Shown: positions 1-8,761 of the stretch, one piece after another
Layout of the letters: every line of letters starts with the position of its first letter
Position numbering within the stretch: the stretch's first letter is position 1
From: Janibacter sp. HTCC2649
GTDB lineage: Bacteria; Actinomycetota; Actinomycetes; Actinomycetales; Dermatophilaceae
Assembly (NCBI RefSeq): GCF_000152705.1
Contig: NZ_CH672413.1
Coordinates: 868,001-932,000 of the forward strand
DNA: 64,000 nt
Direction: 5' to 3'
Notes under the pieces: generated by a model
Database searches by the model: none
What the model was told of the DNA's origin: nothing
What the model saw: the letters and a program-made list of their open reading frames with translations, nothing else
Position numbers and translations under genes: made by a program

Positions 1-1
1 C

Positions 2-955
2 TCATGGCGCCGGGATCGGCGGGTAGCCGGCAGAGACGCCGTCGCCGAGGCCGTACTGTCCGACTCCCCCGGCCAGCTGCTGCACCAGGGCATAGACCAC
101 GCTGACCTGGCCGAGGGACAGGCTCACGTCGTCGACGGTGGAGAGCGCTCGGGCCGTGGTCGCGTCGCCGCGCGCCGCACGCACCACGGAGGCGGCACCG
201 GTGAAGCCGCTCACGCCGACGTCCTCGGTGAGAACGGCCCCCTTGCCCGCACGATCGAGCGCGACGGAAAGGGAGACCAGACGCGCTGCCTGACGGTCGC
301 GGTCGGCCACGACATCACCCTTGACCGGCGCGGAGACGATCACTGCCGTGGTGGCCCGCACCAGATCCGCGGTCTCGACGTCGATGAGCTTGGCGCCCGT
401 CAGTGCGTCGAGCGCAGCCTTGCCGGAATCGTTGGCTGCGGCGCCATCGGCGGCCACGAGCGAGGTGGCGAGCACGTCGTCGAGCGGGCTCGAACCTGCG
501 TCAGCCGCTTCGGGCAGGCCCAGGGCCTTGCGCTGTTCGGTCGCCAGCTGCGTCTGCTTCGTGGTCGCCTCGACGTCCTTGGGAACCCACTCCTCCTTGA
601 CCGTCGTGCGGGACACGACGGTCGCGCCGGATGCAGTCAGGGTCTCGGTCACGGCCTTGACGTCATCGGCGTCGGCGTCCGGGAGCAGGACGAGCGCGAC
701 CTTGACGTCCGTGAGTGTTCCGCCGACCAGTCGGGTGCGCGCCTCATCGGTGAAGTCGTCGCGCGTGACCCCAGCCTTGCGGGCGGCCTCGAGCTCGGTG
801 CGAAGGGCCACTCGGTCCTCGCGGAGCTGGGTGACCTCCTGCGTGAGGGTCTCGCCGATCGTGCCCTTGAGCGGGCCCGCGCCGAGCACGATCCCGACCG
901 CGAGGGCCATGAAGATCGAGACGATCGAGACGAGGTGATAGCGAAAGTCGATCAC
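2..955 (-). CDS. mctB: MctB/SteB-family envelope protein (copper transporter family)
   Basis: 317 aa, GTG start at 955 overlapping the steA stop as GTGA. The N-terminus is cytoplasmic and short, then one membrane segment (about residues 6-25, HLVSIVSIFMALAVGIVLGA), a predicted coiled coil (Q/R/E-rich, residues 30-60) and a long Ala/Val/Thr/Asp-rich outer domain. This layout and its place after recN-steA match M. tuberculosis Rv1698 (MctB, linked to copper efflux) and C. glutamicum SteB, which works with SteA in cell separation. Which role applies here cannot be told from sequence. The alternative GTG-rich upstream frame lies inside steA and is ignored. The next gene downstream would lie left of base 1. 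Confidence 0.8.
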   Translation of the reverse strand: MIDFRYHLVSIVSIFMALAVGIVLGAGPLKGTIGETLTQEVTQLREDRVALRTELEAARKAGVTRDDFTDEARTRLVGGTLTDVKVALVLLPDADADDVKAVTETLTASGATVVSRTTVKEEWVPKDVEATTKQTQLATEQRKALGLPEAADAGSSPLDDVLATSLVAADGAAANDSGKAALDALTGAKLIDVETADLVRATTAVIVSAPVKGDVVADRDRQAARLVSLSVALDRAGKGAVLTEDVGVSGFTGAASVVRAARGDATTARALSTVDDVSLSLGQVSVVYALVQQLAGGVGQYGLGDGVSAGYPPIPAP

Positions 956-2133
956 GTGAAGATTCCTCCGAGAGCGGACCAGAGATCGTCGAGGCGGGCG
1001 CCGAGCACTTGCAACAGCACCTTGCCTCCGGGGGTGGCCCAGAGGGCTGCGGCCAGCGCACCCAGGCCCACGAAGACCATGAGCACGAGCCACGTCCCGG
1101 AGATGCGCGAGCGATAGAGACGGCTCACACCCTTGGCATCGATGAGCTTGCCCCCGACGCGCAACCGGGTGAGGAAGGTGCTCGCCATGCCCGATCGACC
1201 CTTGTCGAGGAACTCGATGAGGGTCGCGTGGGTGCCGACCGCGACGATGAGCTGGGCGCCCTTGTCGTCGGCGAGCAACATCGCGACATCCTCGCTCGTG
1301 CCCGTGGCGGGGAAGACGACCGGCTCGACACCGAGGTCGCGGACCCGCTCCAGGCCGGGCGCGCGACCGTCACGGTAGGCGTGGACGACCACCTCTGCCC
1401 CACACCGAAGCGTGGCGTCCGAGACGGAGTCCATGTCGCCGACGATGAGGTCGGGCTTGAGGCGGGCCTCAACGATGGCGTCGGCTCCCCCGTCAACGCC
1501 GATGAGGATGGGCTTGTACTCGCGGATGTAGGACCGAAGCATCTTCAGGTCCTCCTTGTAGTGGTACCCGCGGACGACGATGAGGACGTGGCGCCCGTCG
1601 AGGTTGGTGCGGATGTCCGGGACGCCGACACCGTCGAGGAGCAGGGCACGCTCCTGCTTGAGGTATTCCATCGTGTTGGCTGCGAAGGCCTCGAGCTGGA
1701 CGTTGAGTCCGGCTCTCGCCTCGGCCATGGAGGCCATCACCGACGTGTCGTCGAGGGCCTGACCGGTCGCGATCACCGTGTCACCGGACATGAGGTTGTT
1801 GCCGTCGAGGTGGACGAGCGTGCCGTCGGTCAGCTCCATCGCCTCGTCGCCGACGGCGTCAAGGAGGGGAATGCCTGCCGCGAGCAGGATCTCCGGACCG
1901 AGGTTCGGGTAGCGCCCCGAGATCGACGTCGCAGCGTTGACGACGGCGATGGGACGGCAGGCGACCAGGGCTTCGGCGCTCACCCGGTCGATGTCGACGT
2001 GGTTGATCACGGCGACGTCGCCCGGCTTGAGGCGCTTGGTCAGGTCCTTGGTGCGGGGGTCAACGCGCGCCGGACCACTGACTCCGGCGGGACCGGGGTC
2101 GCGTTCGCGGCGGAGGCGGGTCGTGAAGGGCAT
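952..2133 (-). CDS. steA: SteA-like thiamine-pyrophosphokinase-fold protein
   Basis: 393 aa from ATG 2133 (an ATG at 2142 is also possible; neither has a strong Shine-Dalgarno). The centre holds the TPK-like block GVDGGADAIVEA...DLIVGDMDSVSD, and the C-terminus one membrane segment (WLVLMVFVGLGALAAALW) followed by a short tail. Homologues are Rv1697 and C. glutamicum SteA, a cytoplasmic partner of the RipC-FtsEX cell-separation pathway. The TPK-like fold suggests nucleotide or pyrophosphate binding but the enzymatic activity is not established. It is coupled by GTGA to the downstream mctB/steB gene and sits 51 bp after recN, so the pair probably acts together at the septum. Confidence 0.8.
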   Translation of the reverse strand: MPFTTRLRRERDPGPAGVSGPARVDPRTKDLTKRLKPGDVAVINHVDIDRVSAEALVACRPIAVVNAATSISGRYPNLGPEILLAAGIPLLDAVGDEAMELTDGTLVHLDGNNLMSGDTVIATGQALDDTSVMASMAEARAGLNVQLEAFAANTMEYLKQERALLLDGVGVPDIRTNLDGRHVLIVVRGYHYKEDLKMLRSYIREYKPILIGVDGGADAIVEARLKPDLIVGDMDSVSDATLRCGAEVVVHAYRDGRAPGLERVRDLGVEPVVFPATGTSEDVAMLLADDKGAQLIVAVGTHATLIEFLDKGRSGMASTFLTRLRVGGKLIDAKGVSRLYRSRISGTWLVLMVFVGLGALAAALWATPGGKVLLQVLGARLDDLWSALGGIFT

Positions 2134-2184
2134 CCAGCACATCGTGCCACGCTGGACGACTGCGGCCGCAGAGGGCGCGGCCGG

Positions 2185-3894
2185 TCAGACGTCGGCGCCC
2201 TGCCCGAGTTCGGAGAGCAGGTCGCGCGCGTGCTCCAGGGCAGCATCACTGACACCGCCGGCCATCATCCGGGCGAGCTCACTGACGCGTTCCTCACCGG
2301 TCACACGAAGGACCCCACTGCGGGTCACCTTCCCGTCATCGGCCTTGGACACGACGAGGTGGTGGTCGGCGTGGGCTGCGACCTGGGCCAGGTGGGTCAC
2401 GACGATCACCTGCGCGGTCTTGGCGAGGGCTGCGAGGCGAGCGCCGACGTCGAGGGCGGCTCGACCGCCGACGCCGGAGTCCACCTCGTCGAAGACGAAG
2501 GTCGGCACCGAGCTCGTGTGGTCGGAGGTGGCCGTCGCGACCTCGATCGCGAGCATGACGCGCGAGAGCTCACCTCCGGAGGCTGCCTTGCTGACACTGC
2601 GTGGCGTGCTGCCGACGTTGGCCGCCAACCCGATCTCGACGTCGTCGCCGCCGTGCGGACCAAGCCGAGCGGAATCCTCGACGCCCACGACCACGGTGGC
2701 TGACCCCATGGCGAGGTGCGACAGCTCTTCGCCGATGCGGGCCGAGAGGGTCTTGGCGGCCTTGCGACGGGCCGTCGACAACTTCTTGGCCGCCGTGGCG
2801 CGCTGGGTCTCGAGCTCGAGCACGGCGCGCTCGAGCTCGCCGATCCGGTCGTCGTCGCCCTCGAGCTCCATCACCCGCTTGGACGCAGCGGCACTCCACG
2901 CGATGACCTCGTCGATGGTCTCGCCGTAGCTGCGGGTGAGGTCGGTGAGCTGTGCCCGTCGTTGCTGGACGAACTCGAGCCGCCCCGGATCGAGGTCGAC
3001 ATCAGCGACATAGCTGGACAGGTCCGACGCCAGGTCTGTGACGAGGTGGGTGACCTCGTTGAGACGGCGTTCGAGATCGGCGAGGGATGGATCGTTGGAA
3101 CTCACCTGACTCATGGACGACCTCGCTGAGGCAAGGGCACCCATCACGCCGCCGTCCGCGCCACCCGAGGCATCGTCGTCACCGACGAGGAGCAGGTGGG
3201 CCTCGCTCGACCCGCGACGGAGCTCCTCGGCGTGGGCGAGTCGCTCGTCCTCGATGCGCAGGTCGGCGTCTTCGCCCGCGAGCGGTTCGACTTCGGCAAT
3301 GCGCTCGAGCCCGCGGTGCAGCAGGTCCAGTTCCTGGGCGCGCTCGCGCGCGGCAGCGCGCAGCGACTCGAGTTCCGCGAGAGCCGATGCGTGTGCGGCA
3401 TACACCTCGTTGTATGCCGTCCGCGCACCTGCCAGCGGACCTCCACCGAACGCGTCGAGCAGTTCGCGGTGCTCCTCCGGTCGGCGCAGGCGCCACTGGT
3501 CGGCCTGCCCGTGGACGGCGACGAGGTGTTCGCCCAGCTCTGCAAGGACGCCGACCGGCGCGCTGCGTCCGCCGACGTGGGCACGCGAACGGCCTTCGGT
3601 CTGGACGGTGCGAACGAGGACGAGCGTGTCGTCGACCTCTCCCCCGGCCTCGGTGGCGCGCAGGGTTGCGGGGTGGTCGGCGGCAACCTCGAAGACGCCT
3701 TCGACGACGGCCCGGTCAGCGCCCTCGCGGACGAGCCCCGCGTCGGATCGGGCGCCGAGGAGCAGCCCGAGGCTGGTCACCACCATGGTCTTGCCGGCCC
3801 CGGTCTCGCCGGTGAGCACGGTCAGTCCCGGCCCGAACTCGATGATCGACTCATCGATGATGCCGAGGTCCTGGATCCTGATTTCCTGTAGCAC
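2185..3894 (-). CDS. recN: DNA repair ATPase RecN
   Basis: SMC-like ATPase of recombinational double-strand break repair, cytoplasmic. 569 aa from GTG 3894, the usual RecN size. Walker A GETGAGKT at residues 29-36, long coiled-coil arms in the middle (E/R/A-rich), then the ABC signature KAASGGELSRVM and Walker B TFVFDEVDSGVGG near the C-terminus. The GTG start is chosen because VLQEIRIQDLGIID aligns with the family N-terminus; it lies 8 bp after the nadK stop and has only a weak ribosome site. Gene order nadK-recN-steA is conserved in Actinobacteria. Confidence 0.95.
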   Translation of the reverse strand: MLQEIRIQDLGIIDESIIEFGPGLTVLTGETGAGKTMVVTSLGLLLGARSDAGLVREGADRAVVEGVFEVAADHPATLRATEAGGEVDDTLVLVRTVQTEGRSRAHVGGRSAPVGVLAELGEHLVAVHGQADQWRLRRPEEHRELLDAFGGGPLAGARTAYNEVYAAHASALAELESLRAAARERAQELDLLHRGLERIAEVEPLAGEDADLRIEDERLAHAEELRRGSSEAHLLLVGDDDASGGADGGVMGALASARSSMSQVSSNDPSLADLERRLNEVTHLVTDLASDLSSYVADVDLDPGRLEFVQQRRAQLTDLTRSYGETIDEVIAWSAAASKRVMELEGDDDRIGELERAVLELETQRATAAKKLSTARRKAAKTLSARIGEELSHLAMGSATVVVGVEDSARLGPHGGDDVEIGLAANVGSTPRSVSKAASGGELSRVMLAIEVATATSDHTSSVPTFVFDEVDSGVGGRAALDVGARLAALAKTAQVIVVTHLAQVAAHADHHLVVSKADDGKVTRSGVLRVTGEERVSELARMMAGGVSDAALEHARDLLSELGQGADV

Positions 3895-3902
3895 TGGGTC
3901 GG

Positions 3903-4835
3903 TCAGCCCGTCCCGGGTCCGGACTCGTTCGCGCGACGAGCAGCGCCACGCCAACCATGGACCGACAGGTCGAACTTCTCGACGAGGCGATCGGCGAACG
4001 ATGACGCGGCAAAGCGGGCAAGCCGCACCGGGTCGGGGCTGCGATGGACCTGGATGCGCGCACCCGGGGGCAGGTCGACGGCCCGACGGCCGTCACACCA
4101 GACGACACCCGAACCCTGGGTGCGCGGCACGACCTCGACGGCGAGCTGGCTGTCGGGGCCGACCACGACGGGTCGAGCGAAGAGCGCATGGGCGCTGATG
4201 GGCACGAGCAGCATGGCCTCGACATCCGGCCACACGACCGGTCCACCCGCAGAGAACGCATAAGCAGTGGAACCGGTGGGCGTCGCCATGACGAGCCCGT
4301 CGCATCCCCACGTGGACAGAGGGCGGCCGTCGATCTCGACGGTGAGCTCGATCATCCGCTCACGCGAAGCCTTTTCGACGGTGACCTCGTTGAGCGCCCA
4401 GCTCTCGAAGACGGTCTCACCCTCATGGATCGCGACGACCTCAAGGGTCATGCGCTCCTCGACGGTGTAGTGCCGGGAGACGATGCGTTCGACGGTGACG
4501 TCGAGGTCGTCGCGCTCGACCTCGGCGAGGAAGCCCACGTGGCCGAAGTTCACGCCGAGGAGCGGGACGCCGGAACCTCGAGAGAGCTCGGCCGCGCGCA
4601 GGATCGAGCCGTCGCCACCGAGGATGCAGACCAACTCGCAGTCGCGCGTCGGGTCGAGGGGGTCGGCGCTGATGAGATCGGGCGCTCCTTCGAGGGGGGT
4701 CCCCTTCATCTCGTCGCTGATGACGGCAACGGACACGCCGGCCGCCGTGAGCCGCTTGACGACACCAAGGGCGTGGTCGTGGACCTCGGGACGGTTGGGG
4801 TGGACCACGAGAAGGATCCGTCGTGACTCGCTCAC
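3903..4835 (-). CDS. nadK: NAD kinase
   Basis: Phosphorylates NAD to NADP (ATP or polyphosphate donor in actinobacteria). 310 aa from GTG 4835, whose GTGA overlaps the tlyA stop. The GGDG kinase motif is at residues 73-76 (CILGGDGSILRA), followed by the NE motif (ALNEVTVEK) and the glycine-rich TPTGSTAYAFSAGGP segment. Ortholog of Rv1695 (ppnK) by order between tlyA and recN. Translation is probably coupled to tlyA. Confidence 0.95.
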   Translation of the reverse strand: MSESRRILLVVHPNRPEVHDHALGVVKRLTAAGVSVAVISDEMKGTPLEGAPDLISADPLDPTRDCELVCILGGDGSILRAAELSRGSGVPLLGVNFGHVGFLAEVERDDLDVTVERIVSRHYTVEERMTLEVVAIHEGETVFESWALNEVTVEKASRERMIELTVEIDGRPLSTWGCDGLVMATPTGSTAYAFSAGGPVVWPDVEAMLLVPISAHALFARPVVVGPDSQLAVEVVPRTQGSGVVWCDGRRAVDLPPGARIQVHRSPDPVRLARFAASSFADRLVEKFDLSVHGWRGAARRANESGPGTG

Positions 4836-5635
4836 GCTCGAACCTCCTTGCTCAGCTCGCGGACTGCGGCGGCCACCGCACCGGGGTCCATCGTGCCCGA
4901 GACCCCTGACCGGACCCACAAGAGGTACTCGGTGTTGCCCTCTCCGCCATGGATCGGGCTGCGGATGAGGCCCTGGATACCCAGCCCGGCCGCCTGCGCA
5001 GCCGCCACGACGTCCTTGAGCGCCTGGCGGCGGTGACGTGGGTCGATGACGATGCCGTTCTTGCTCAGTCGGCCGCGCCCGACCTCGAACTGCGGCTTGA
5101 CGAGGAGAACGACGTCGGCGCCGGGGTCGGTCAGCAGAGCCATGGGTTCGAGGACGAGGGTCAGCGAGATGAAGGACAGGTCACCGACGACGAGATCGAA
5201 GGTGCCGAGGTCATCGGGTCCGACGTCACGGATCGAGGTGCCGCTGCGTTCGGTGACGCGTGGGTCGGCCTGCAGCTCGGCGACGAGCTGGTCCCGGCCC
5301 ACGTCGAGCGCGACCACGTGACTGGCTCCCCGGGCGAGCAGCACCTGGGTGAACCCACCGGTGGAAGCACCCACGTCGAGGCACGAGCGCCCGCTGGCCG
5401 CGAGCCCCTCGGGCTCCCAGGTCGCGAGGGCGTGGTCGAGCTTGTGCGCGGCGCGGCCCACCCATCGCGGGCCGTCCGAGGAGACCTCGATCGGGCTCGC
5501 GTCATCGGCAGGAGTGGCCGCCTTGCGCGCGACCTTCCCTGCCGCCGTGACGAGCCCCGCTTCGATGAGCTCCCTCGCCTCCCCACGGGAACGAGCGAGC
5601 CCACGTCGCACGAGCTCGGCGTCGAGCCGAGCGAT
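4832..5635 (-). CDS. tlyA: 16S/23S rRNA cytidine-2'-O-methyltransferase TlyA, ATC start
   Basis: Methylates C1409 of 16S and C1920 of 23S rRNA in mycobacteria; loss gives capreomycin resistance. An N-terminal S4 RNA-binding domain (RLDAELVRRGLARSR...) is followed by an FtsJ-like Rossmann domain with DVGASTGGFTQVLL (SAM site), DVVLLVKPQFEVG and IHGGEGNTEYLL. No ATG, GTG or TTG lies in frame near the expected start. The only start that keeps the whole S4 domain and has a ribosome site is ATC at 5635-5633: GGAGG at 5645-5641, 5 nt spacing. That gives 267 aa, against 268 for M. tuberculosis TlyA. The ATC follows 1 nt after the stop of the upstream small gene. The product also looks like a hemolysin-annotated family, an older naming. 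Confidence 0.9.
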   Translation of the reverse strand: MARLDAELVRRGLARSRGEARELIEAGLVTAAGKVARKAATPADDASPIEVSSDGPRWVGRAAHKLDHALATWEPEGLAASGRSCLDVGASTGGFTQVLLARGASHVVALDVGRDQLVAELQADPRVTERSGTSIRDVGPDDLGTFDLVVGDLSFISLTLVLEPMALLTDPGADVVLLVKPQFEVGRGRLSKNGIVIDPRHRRQALKDVVAAAQAAGLGIQGLIRSPIHGGEGNTEYLLWVRSGVSGTMDPGAVAAAVRELSKEVRA

Positions 5636-5645
5636 GTCAGCCTCC
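5633..5645 (-). promoter_or_regulatory. Ribosome binding site deciding the ATC start of tlyA
   Basis: On the minus strand GGAGG (5645-5641) is followed by 5 nt (CTGAC, containing the upstream TGA stop) and then ATC. The nearest canonical alternative, a GTG inside the S4 domain, would remove its conserved RLDAEL start and has no such site. Confidence 0.65.
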
Positions 5646-5861
5646 GAGGTCGCTGAGCCGACCCTGCAGGGTGCGCTGCACCTGCTCGCCGCGCTCGATC
5701 TGCGCGTCGAGGTCGTCGACGGGTGCGTCGGCGAGGTCACGCAGGGACGCGTCGATGACGAGGTCACCCGTCTCGGGCGCTCCCCCGCTGCCGGCCTCAG
5801 GTGGCACCACGAGTTCCGACTCCGTGTCCGACTCCGGCTCCTGCGAGAACTGTTCGCTCAC
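5637..5861 (-). CDS. Small acidic protein of unknown function (Rv1693 position)
   Basis: 74 aa, GTG start at 5861 overlapping the upstream stop (GTGA). Strongly acidic (many E/D), no Cys, N-terminal half low-complexity, C-terminal half likely helical (LDAQIERGEQVQRTLQGRL). Its place directly before tlyA matches the position of the small hypothetical Rv1693, but sequence homology cannot be judged here. Its last codons carry the Shine-Dalgarno of tlyA, so its translation likely affects tlyA expression. Confidence 0.75.
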   Translation of the reverse strand: MSEQFSQEPESDTESELVVPPEAGSGGAPETGDLVIDASLRDLADAPVDDLDAQIERGEQVQRTLQGRLSDLGG

Positions 5862-6610
5862 GTGCCGCTCGCCGTGCTCGGCATCGTCGCGGTCGCGGTG
5901 GCCTTCTTCACGGGCGTCGCCTTCTTGGCCGGAGCCTTCTTGACTGCGGGAGCCTTCTTGGCCGGAGCCTTCTTGGCCGGAGCCTTCGTCGTCGGCTTCG
6001 CGGTGGTGCTCGTCTTCTTGGCCGCAGGGGCCTTCTTCGCCGGGGTGGCCTTCTTCACCGCGGTCTTCTTCACGGCCGCCTTCTTCACCGGTGTCGACTT
6101 CTTGGCGGCGGGAGCCTTCGGGGCGGACTTCTTCAGCGCCGAACGCGCGGGGCGCCGGCTCGGCGCGACGGCCGGCTTGGCGGCGGCAGCGGTGTCGCTC
6201 GCCGCGTCACCAGCTGCGCCGACGAGGGTCGCTGCGCCGGTGGCGGCACCGGAAGCGGCCTTCGAGGTGCGACCCGCGAGGGTCAAGGCGAGCTCCTCGA
6301 CCTGGCCGCGCAGGGCGTGGACGGTGTCAGTGACGTTCGACAGCTCCTGCTGCAGGCTGTTCACGTCCAGGCGACCCACGGCCCTGTCGACCTCGGCACG
6401 CACGAGGGAGACGAGGTTCTTGCGGTTGGTGTTGGCGGCCGCGACGAGGTCATCGGCGAGCTTGCTCGCCTGCTTCGTCACCTTCTTCGGAGACAGGTCT
6501 GCGTTGGTGAGGGCGACGAGCTCGGCGGCTGCGTCCTTGGCCGCGCCCTTCGTCATCTCGCCCAGCCCGGAGGCGAGCTCGACGTATCCCTGAATCGACC
6601 GCTTGGCCAT
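5858..6610 (-). CDS. Phasin-like helical protein with histone H1-like Lys/Ala/Pro tail
   Basis: 250 aa, ATG 6610 behind AGGAGG (4 nt spacing). Residues 1-110 are helical and coiled-coil-like (MAKRSIQGYVELASGLGEMTK...), resembling the helical bundle of polyhydroxyalkanoate granule proteins or similar small coiled-coil proteins. Residues from about 150 on are repeats of the type PAKKA/PVKKA/AVKKT, typical of the DNA-binding tail of histone H1 and mycobacterial HupB. The tail should bind nucleic acid or polyphosphate. Function is not known; a nucleoid-associated or granule-binding role is inference. It overlaps the next gene by GTGA. Confidence 0.8.
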   Translation of the reverse strand: MAKRSIQGYVELASGLGEMTKGAAKDAAAELVALTNADLSPKKVTKQASKLADDLVAAANTNRKNLVSLVRAEVDRAVGRLDVNSLQQELSNVTDTVHALRGQVEELALTLAGRTSKAASGAATGAATLVGAAGDAASDTAAAAKPAVAPSRRPARSALKKSAPKAPAAKKSTPVKKAAVKKTAVKKATPAKKAPAAKKTSTTAKPTTKAPAKKAPAKKAPAVKKAPAKKATPVKKATATATMPSTASGT

Positions 6611-6678
6611 GGTTCCTCCTGTGGTTCGTGATGGTTCCCACCCACGCTACTCGGAGCGACGTGCTCAGGGCAGGCCCG

Positions 6679-7587
6679 TCAGGCGCCCAGCGCGGCAAGT
6701 TCTGGCGGCAGAGCCCGGACGACACCCGGTTCGGCTTCACCGTTGTCCCGGATCTCCCACTCTGCACGCAACACCTCGGACGTCGCCTCGAGCTCATCAA
6801 CGTCGGCCAGGAGGGCACGCAGATCGCGCGCGACCCAAGTGGGACGCGACTCAGGCGCGGCATCGAGGGCATCCCTGACGCCGTGCACTCCCGTCAGCAC
6901 CAGCAGTGAGTCCATTCCCGCATGGTGAGCTCCCTCGATGTCGGTCTCGAGCCGATCACCAATGGCGAGAACGCGATTCGGCGGGACACCCAGGCGTTCG
7001 GCACACATCAGGTAGAGCGGCTCGTCGGGCTTCCCGGCGACGAGCTCGGGTCCGCGCCCAACGGCTGCACCCACGGCGAGGACGAGTGCACCATTGCCCG
7101 GTGCATACCCGTCGGCAGTGGGAAGGGTGTGATCCGTGTTGGTCGCCATCCACAGCGCTCCGCGCTGCACGGCGTATGCCGCCTGCGCCAGATCCGTTGC
7201 ACTCACGTTCGGTCCGTACCCCTGCACGACAGCAGCGGGCTCGTCATCGACGGAGGTGACCGGAACGAAACCGCTCTCGCGCAAGGCTTCTGCCACTCCC
7301 TCGCCACCGATGGCAAGAACTGCGGCGCCCGGCTCGAGGTGTCGGGTGAGGACCCAGGCAGCCGCTTGGCTGCTCGTCGCCACCGCGTCATTCGCAATGT
7401 CCAGCCCCAGCCGACGCAGGTGATCAGCGACCTGGCTCGGTGGACGTGACGCGTTGTTCGTGGCGAACTGTATGGGAACGCCGACCGCCGACAAGGCCTC
7501 CACGGCATGCGGAACCGCGGGGTCACCGCGATAGACGACTCCGTCGAGGTCGCAGACGATCGCGTCGTAACGATCGACGAGCCTCAC
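6679..7587 (-). CDS. HAD-superfamily phosphatase, NagD/glycerol-3-phosphate phosphatase type
   Basis: 302 aa, GTG 7587 overlapping the TPR gene stop (GTGA). HAD motif I DLDGVVYRG (residues 13-21), motif II TNN, a C2-type cap, motif III GKPDEPLY and motif IV IGDRLETDIEGA. The order matches Rv1692, reported as a D-glycerol-3-phosphate phosphatase recycling polar heads of lipids. That substrate is inferred from context and family. The C-terminus carries about 40 extra residues after the HAD core. Confidence 0.9.
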   Translation of the reverse strand: MRLVDRYDAIVCDLDGVVYRGDPAVPHAVEALSAVGVPIQFATNNASRPPSQVADHLRRLGLDIANDAVATSSQAAAWVLTRHLEPGAAVLAIGGEGVAEALRESGFVPVTSVDDEPAAVVQGYGPNVSATDLAQAAYAVQRGALWMATNTDHTLPTADGYAPGNGALVLAVGAAVGRGPELVAGKPDEPLYLMCAERLGVPPNRVLAIGDRLETDIEGAHHAGMDSLLVLTGVHGVRDALDAAPESRPTWVARDLRALLADVDELEATSEVLRAEWEIRDNGEAEPGVVRALPPELAALGA

Positions 7588-8600
7588 TCTTCGCCCTCGT
7601 CCTCCTCGTCAGCACCACCGAGCAGGTCGGTCGTGCTGACCCCGTCGAGTTCTTCGAGCCGCTCGACCGCATCGGTCTCGAACTCGACGTCGGCATCTGC
7701 CGCCTTCTCGAACCAGTCGCGCGCTTCGTCCACGCGACCAAGTCCGAGCAGCGTGTCGGCGTAGGCGTACTTGAGCCGCGGCTGATTGCCCTTCTTCAGC
7801 TCAGGGATCTGGAGTGCGACGAGAGCTGCATCGGTCTGGCCGAGGTCGCGACGAATACCGCCGATGACGATCGCCAGTTCCACCCGCTCTTCCTTCGGCA
7901 GACGCTTGGCCTCAGGTGACTGGGCCAGGTCCAACGCACGCTCATGCCGTCCGAGTCCGCGTTCGCAGTCGACCATGAGCGGAAGGAGGTGGTCGGAGCC
8001 GCTGATCCGACGCACCGTGCGGAACTCGCTGAGGGCACGGGCGAAATCACCCGAGCGGTAGGCCACCATGCCCAGGGCTTCACGGGCGGCGGGGACACGA
8101 CCGGCACGGCGCACGGCCGTCTCGGCGTGAGCCATGGCGTTCTCGATCTCATCCGCCTCGAGCAGGGCAGCCACCATGACCAGGTGCTGTGCCACACCTT
8201 CGGCGTTCTCCTTGCTCAGGGTGCGCAGCTGCTGGTGCACCGAACGGTCGAGCTCGTTGCCGGTCACGCCATCGGGGATGCGGGGTTCCGGACGACGAGG
8301 GGTCTTGGGAGCCAGGCGCGGTCCGCCTCGCTGCTCGCGGTCACGCTCAGCGCCGCCACGGGTGGGACGCCCGCCATCGCGACGGTCGTCACCGCCGGAC
8401 CCACGCGATCCACGGTCATCCCGGCGGCCGGCGGAGGGACCGTCACGACGGTCATCACGCCCGCGGTCGGGGCGATCGGCACCTCGAGGTCCACGACCAC
8501 TGGCGTCACGACCTCGAGACCCAGCGTCGCGGTCGAACCCGCCTCGACGTGGTTCGTCGCGGGCACCGTCTCGGCGCGGTCCACGGTTCTCGTCGGTCAT
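7584..8600 (-). CDS. TPR-repeat protein with Arg/Gly/Asp-rich disordered N-terminus
   Basis: 338 aa, ATG 8600 with GGAGG 6 nt upstream. Residues 1-115 are low complexity (RGG, RGD, RDD repeats), the pattern of RNA-binding disordered tails. Residues about 125-310 are helical TPR-like repeats (EALGMVAYRSGDFARALSEF, KYAYADTLLGLGRVDEARDWF). The C-terminus is acidic. Homologue by position of Rv1691. It is the first gene of the coupled run that leads to mctB, and lies 162 bp from the 3' end of the 5S gene. Confidence 0.85.
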   Translation of the reverse strand: MTDENRGPRRDGARDEPRRGGFDRDAGSRGRDASGRGPRGADRPDRGRDDRRDGPSAGRRDDRGSRGSGGDDRRDGGRPTRGGAERDREQRGGPRLAPKTPRRPEPRIPDGVTGNELDRSVHQQLRTLSKENAEGVAQHLVMVAALLEADEIENAMAHAETAVRRAGRVPAAREALGMVAYRSGDFARALSEFRTVRRISGSDHLLPLMVDCERGLGRHERALDLAQSPEAKRLPKEERVELAIVIGGIRRDLGQTDAALVALQIPELKKGNQPRLKYAYADTLLGLGRVDEARDWFEKAADADVEFETDAVERLEELDGVSTTDLLGGADEEDEGEE

Positions 8601-8718
8601 GAATACCCTCCAGGGCAGGTCAGGCGGCCAAGGGCCGCATCGAGCACGAGCAGTCTATGGGGCGGTGCGTGACGGGGGACAGATGTGCATCCAACGACGG
8701 CACTCAGGCCCGCAAATG

Positions 8719-8752
8719 AGAAATGGCCCGCCATAGGTGGCGGGCCATTTCT
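8719..8752 (-). terminator. Intrinsic terminator of the rrn operon
   Basis: Perfect 14-bp inverted repeat AGAAATGGCCCGCC / GGCGGGCCATTTCT with a 6-nt loop, just after the 5S gene in transcription direction; the minus-strand 3' side reads TTTCTCATTTG. Confidence 0.85.
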
Positions 8753-8761
8753 GAATAATTG

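Noticed and set aside
5900-6120. Tandem repeat array
   Set aside because: It is the coding sequence of PAKKA-type repeats in the H1-like protein.
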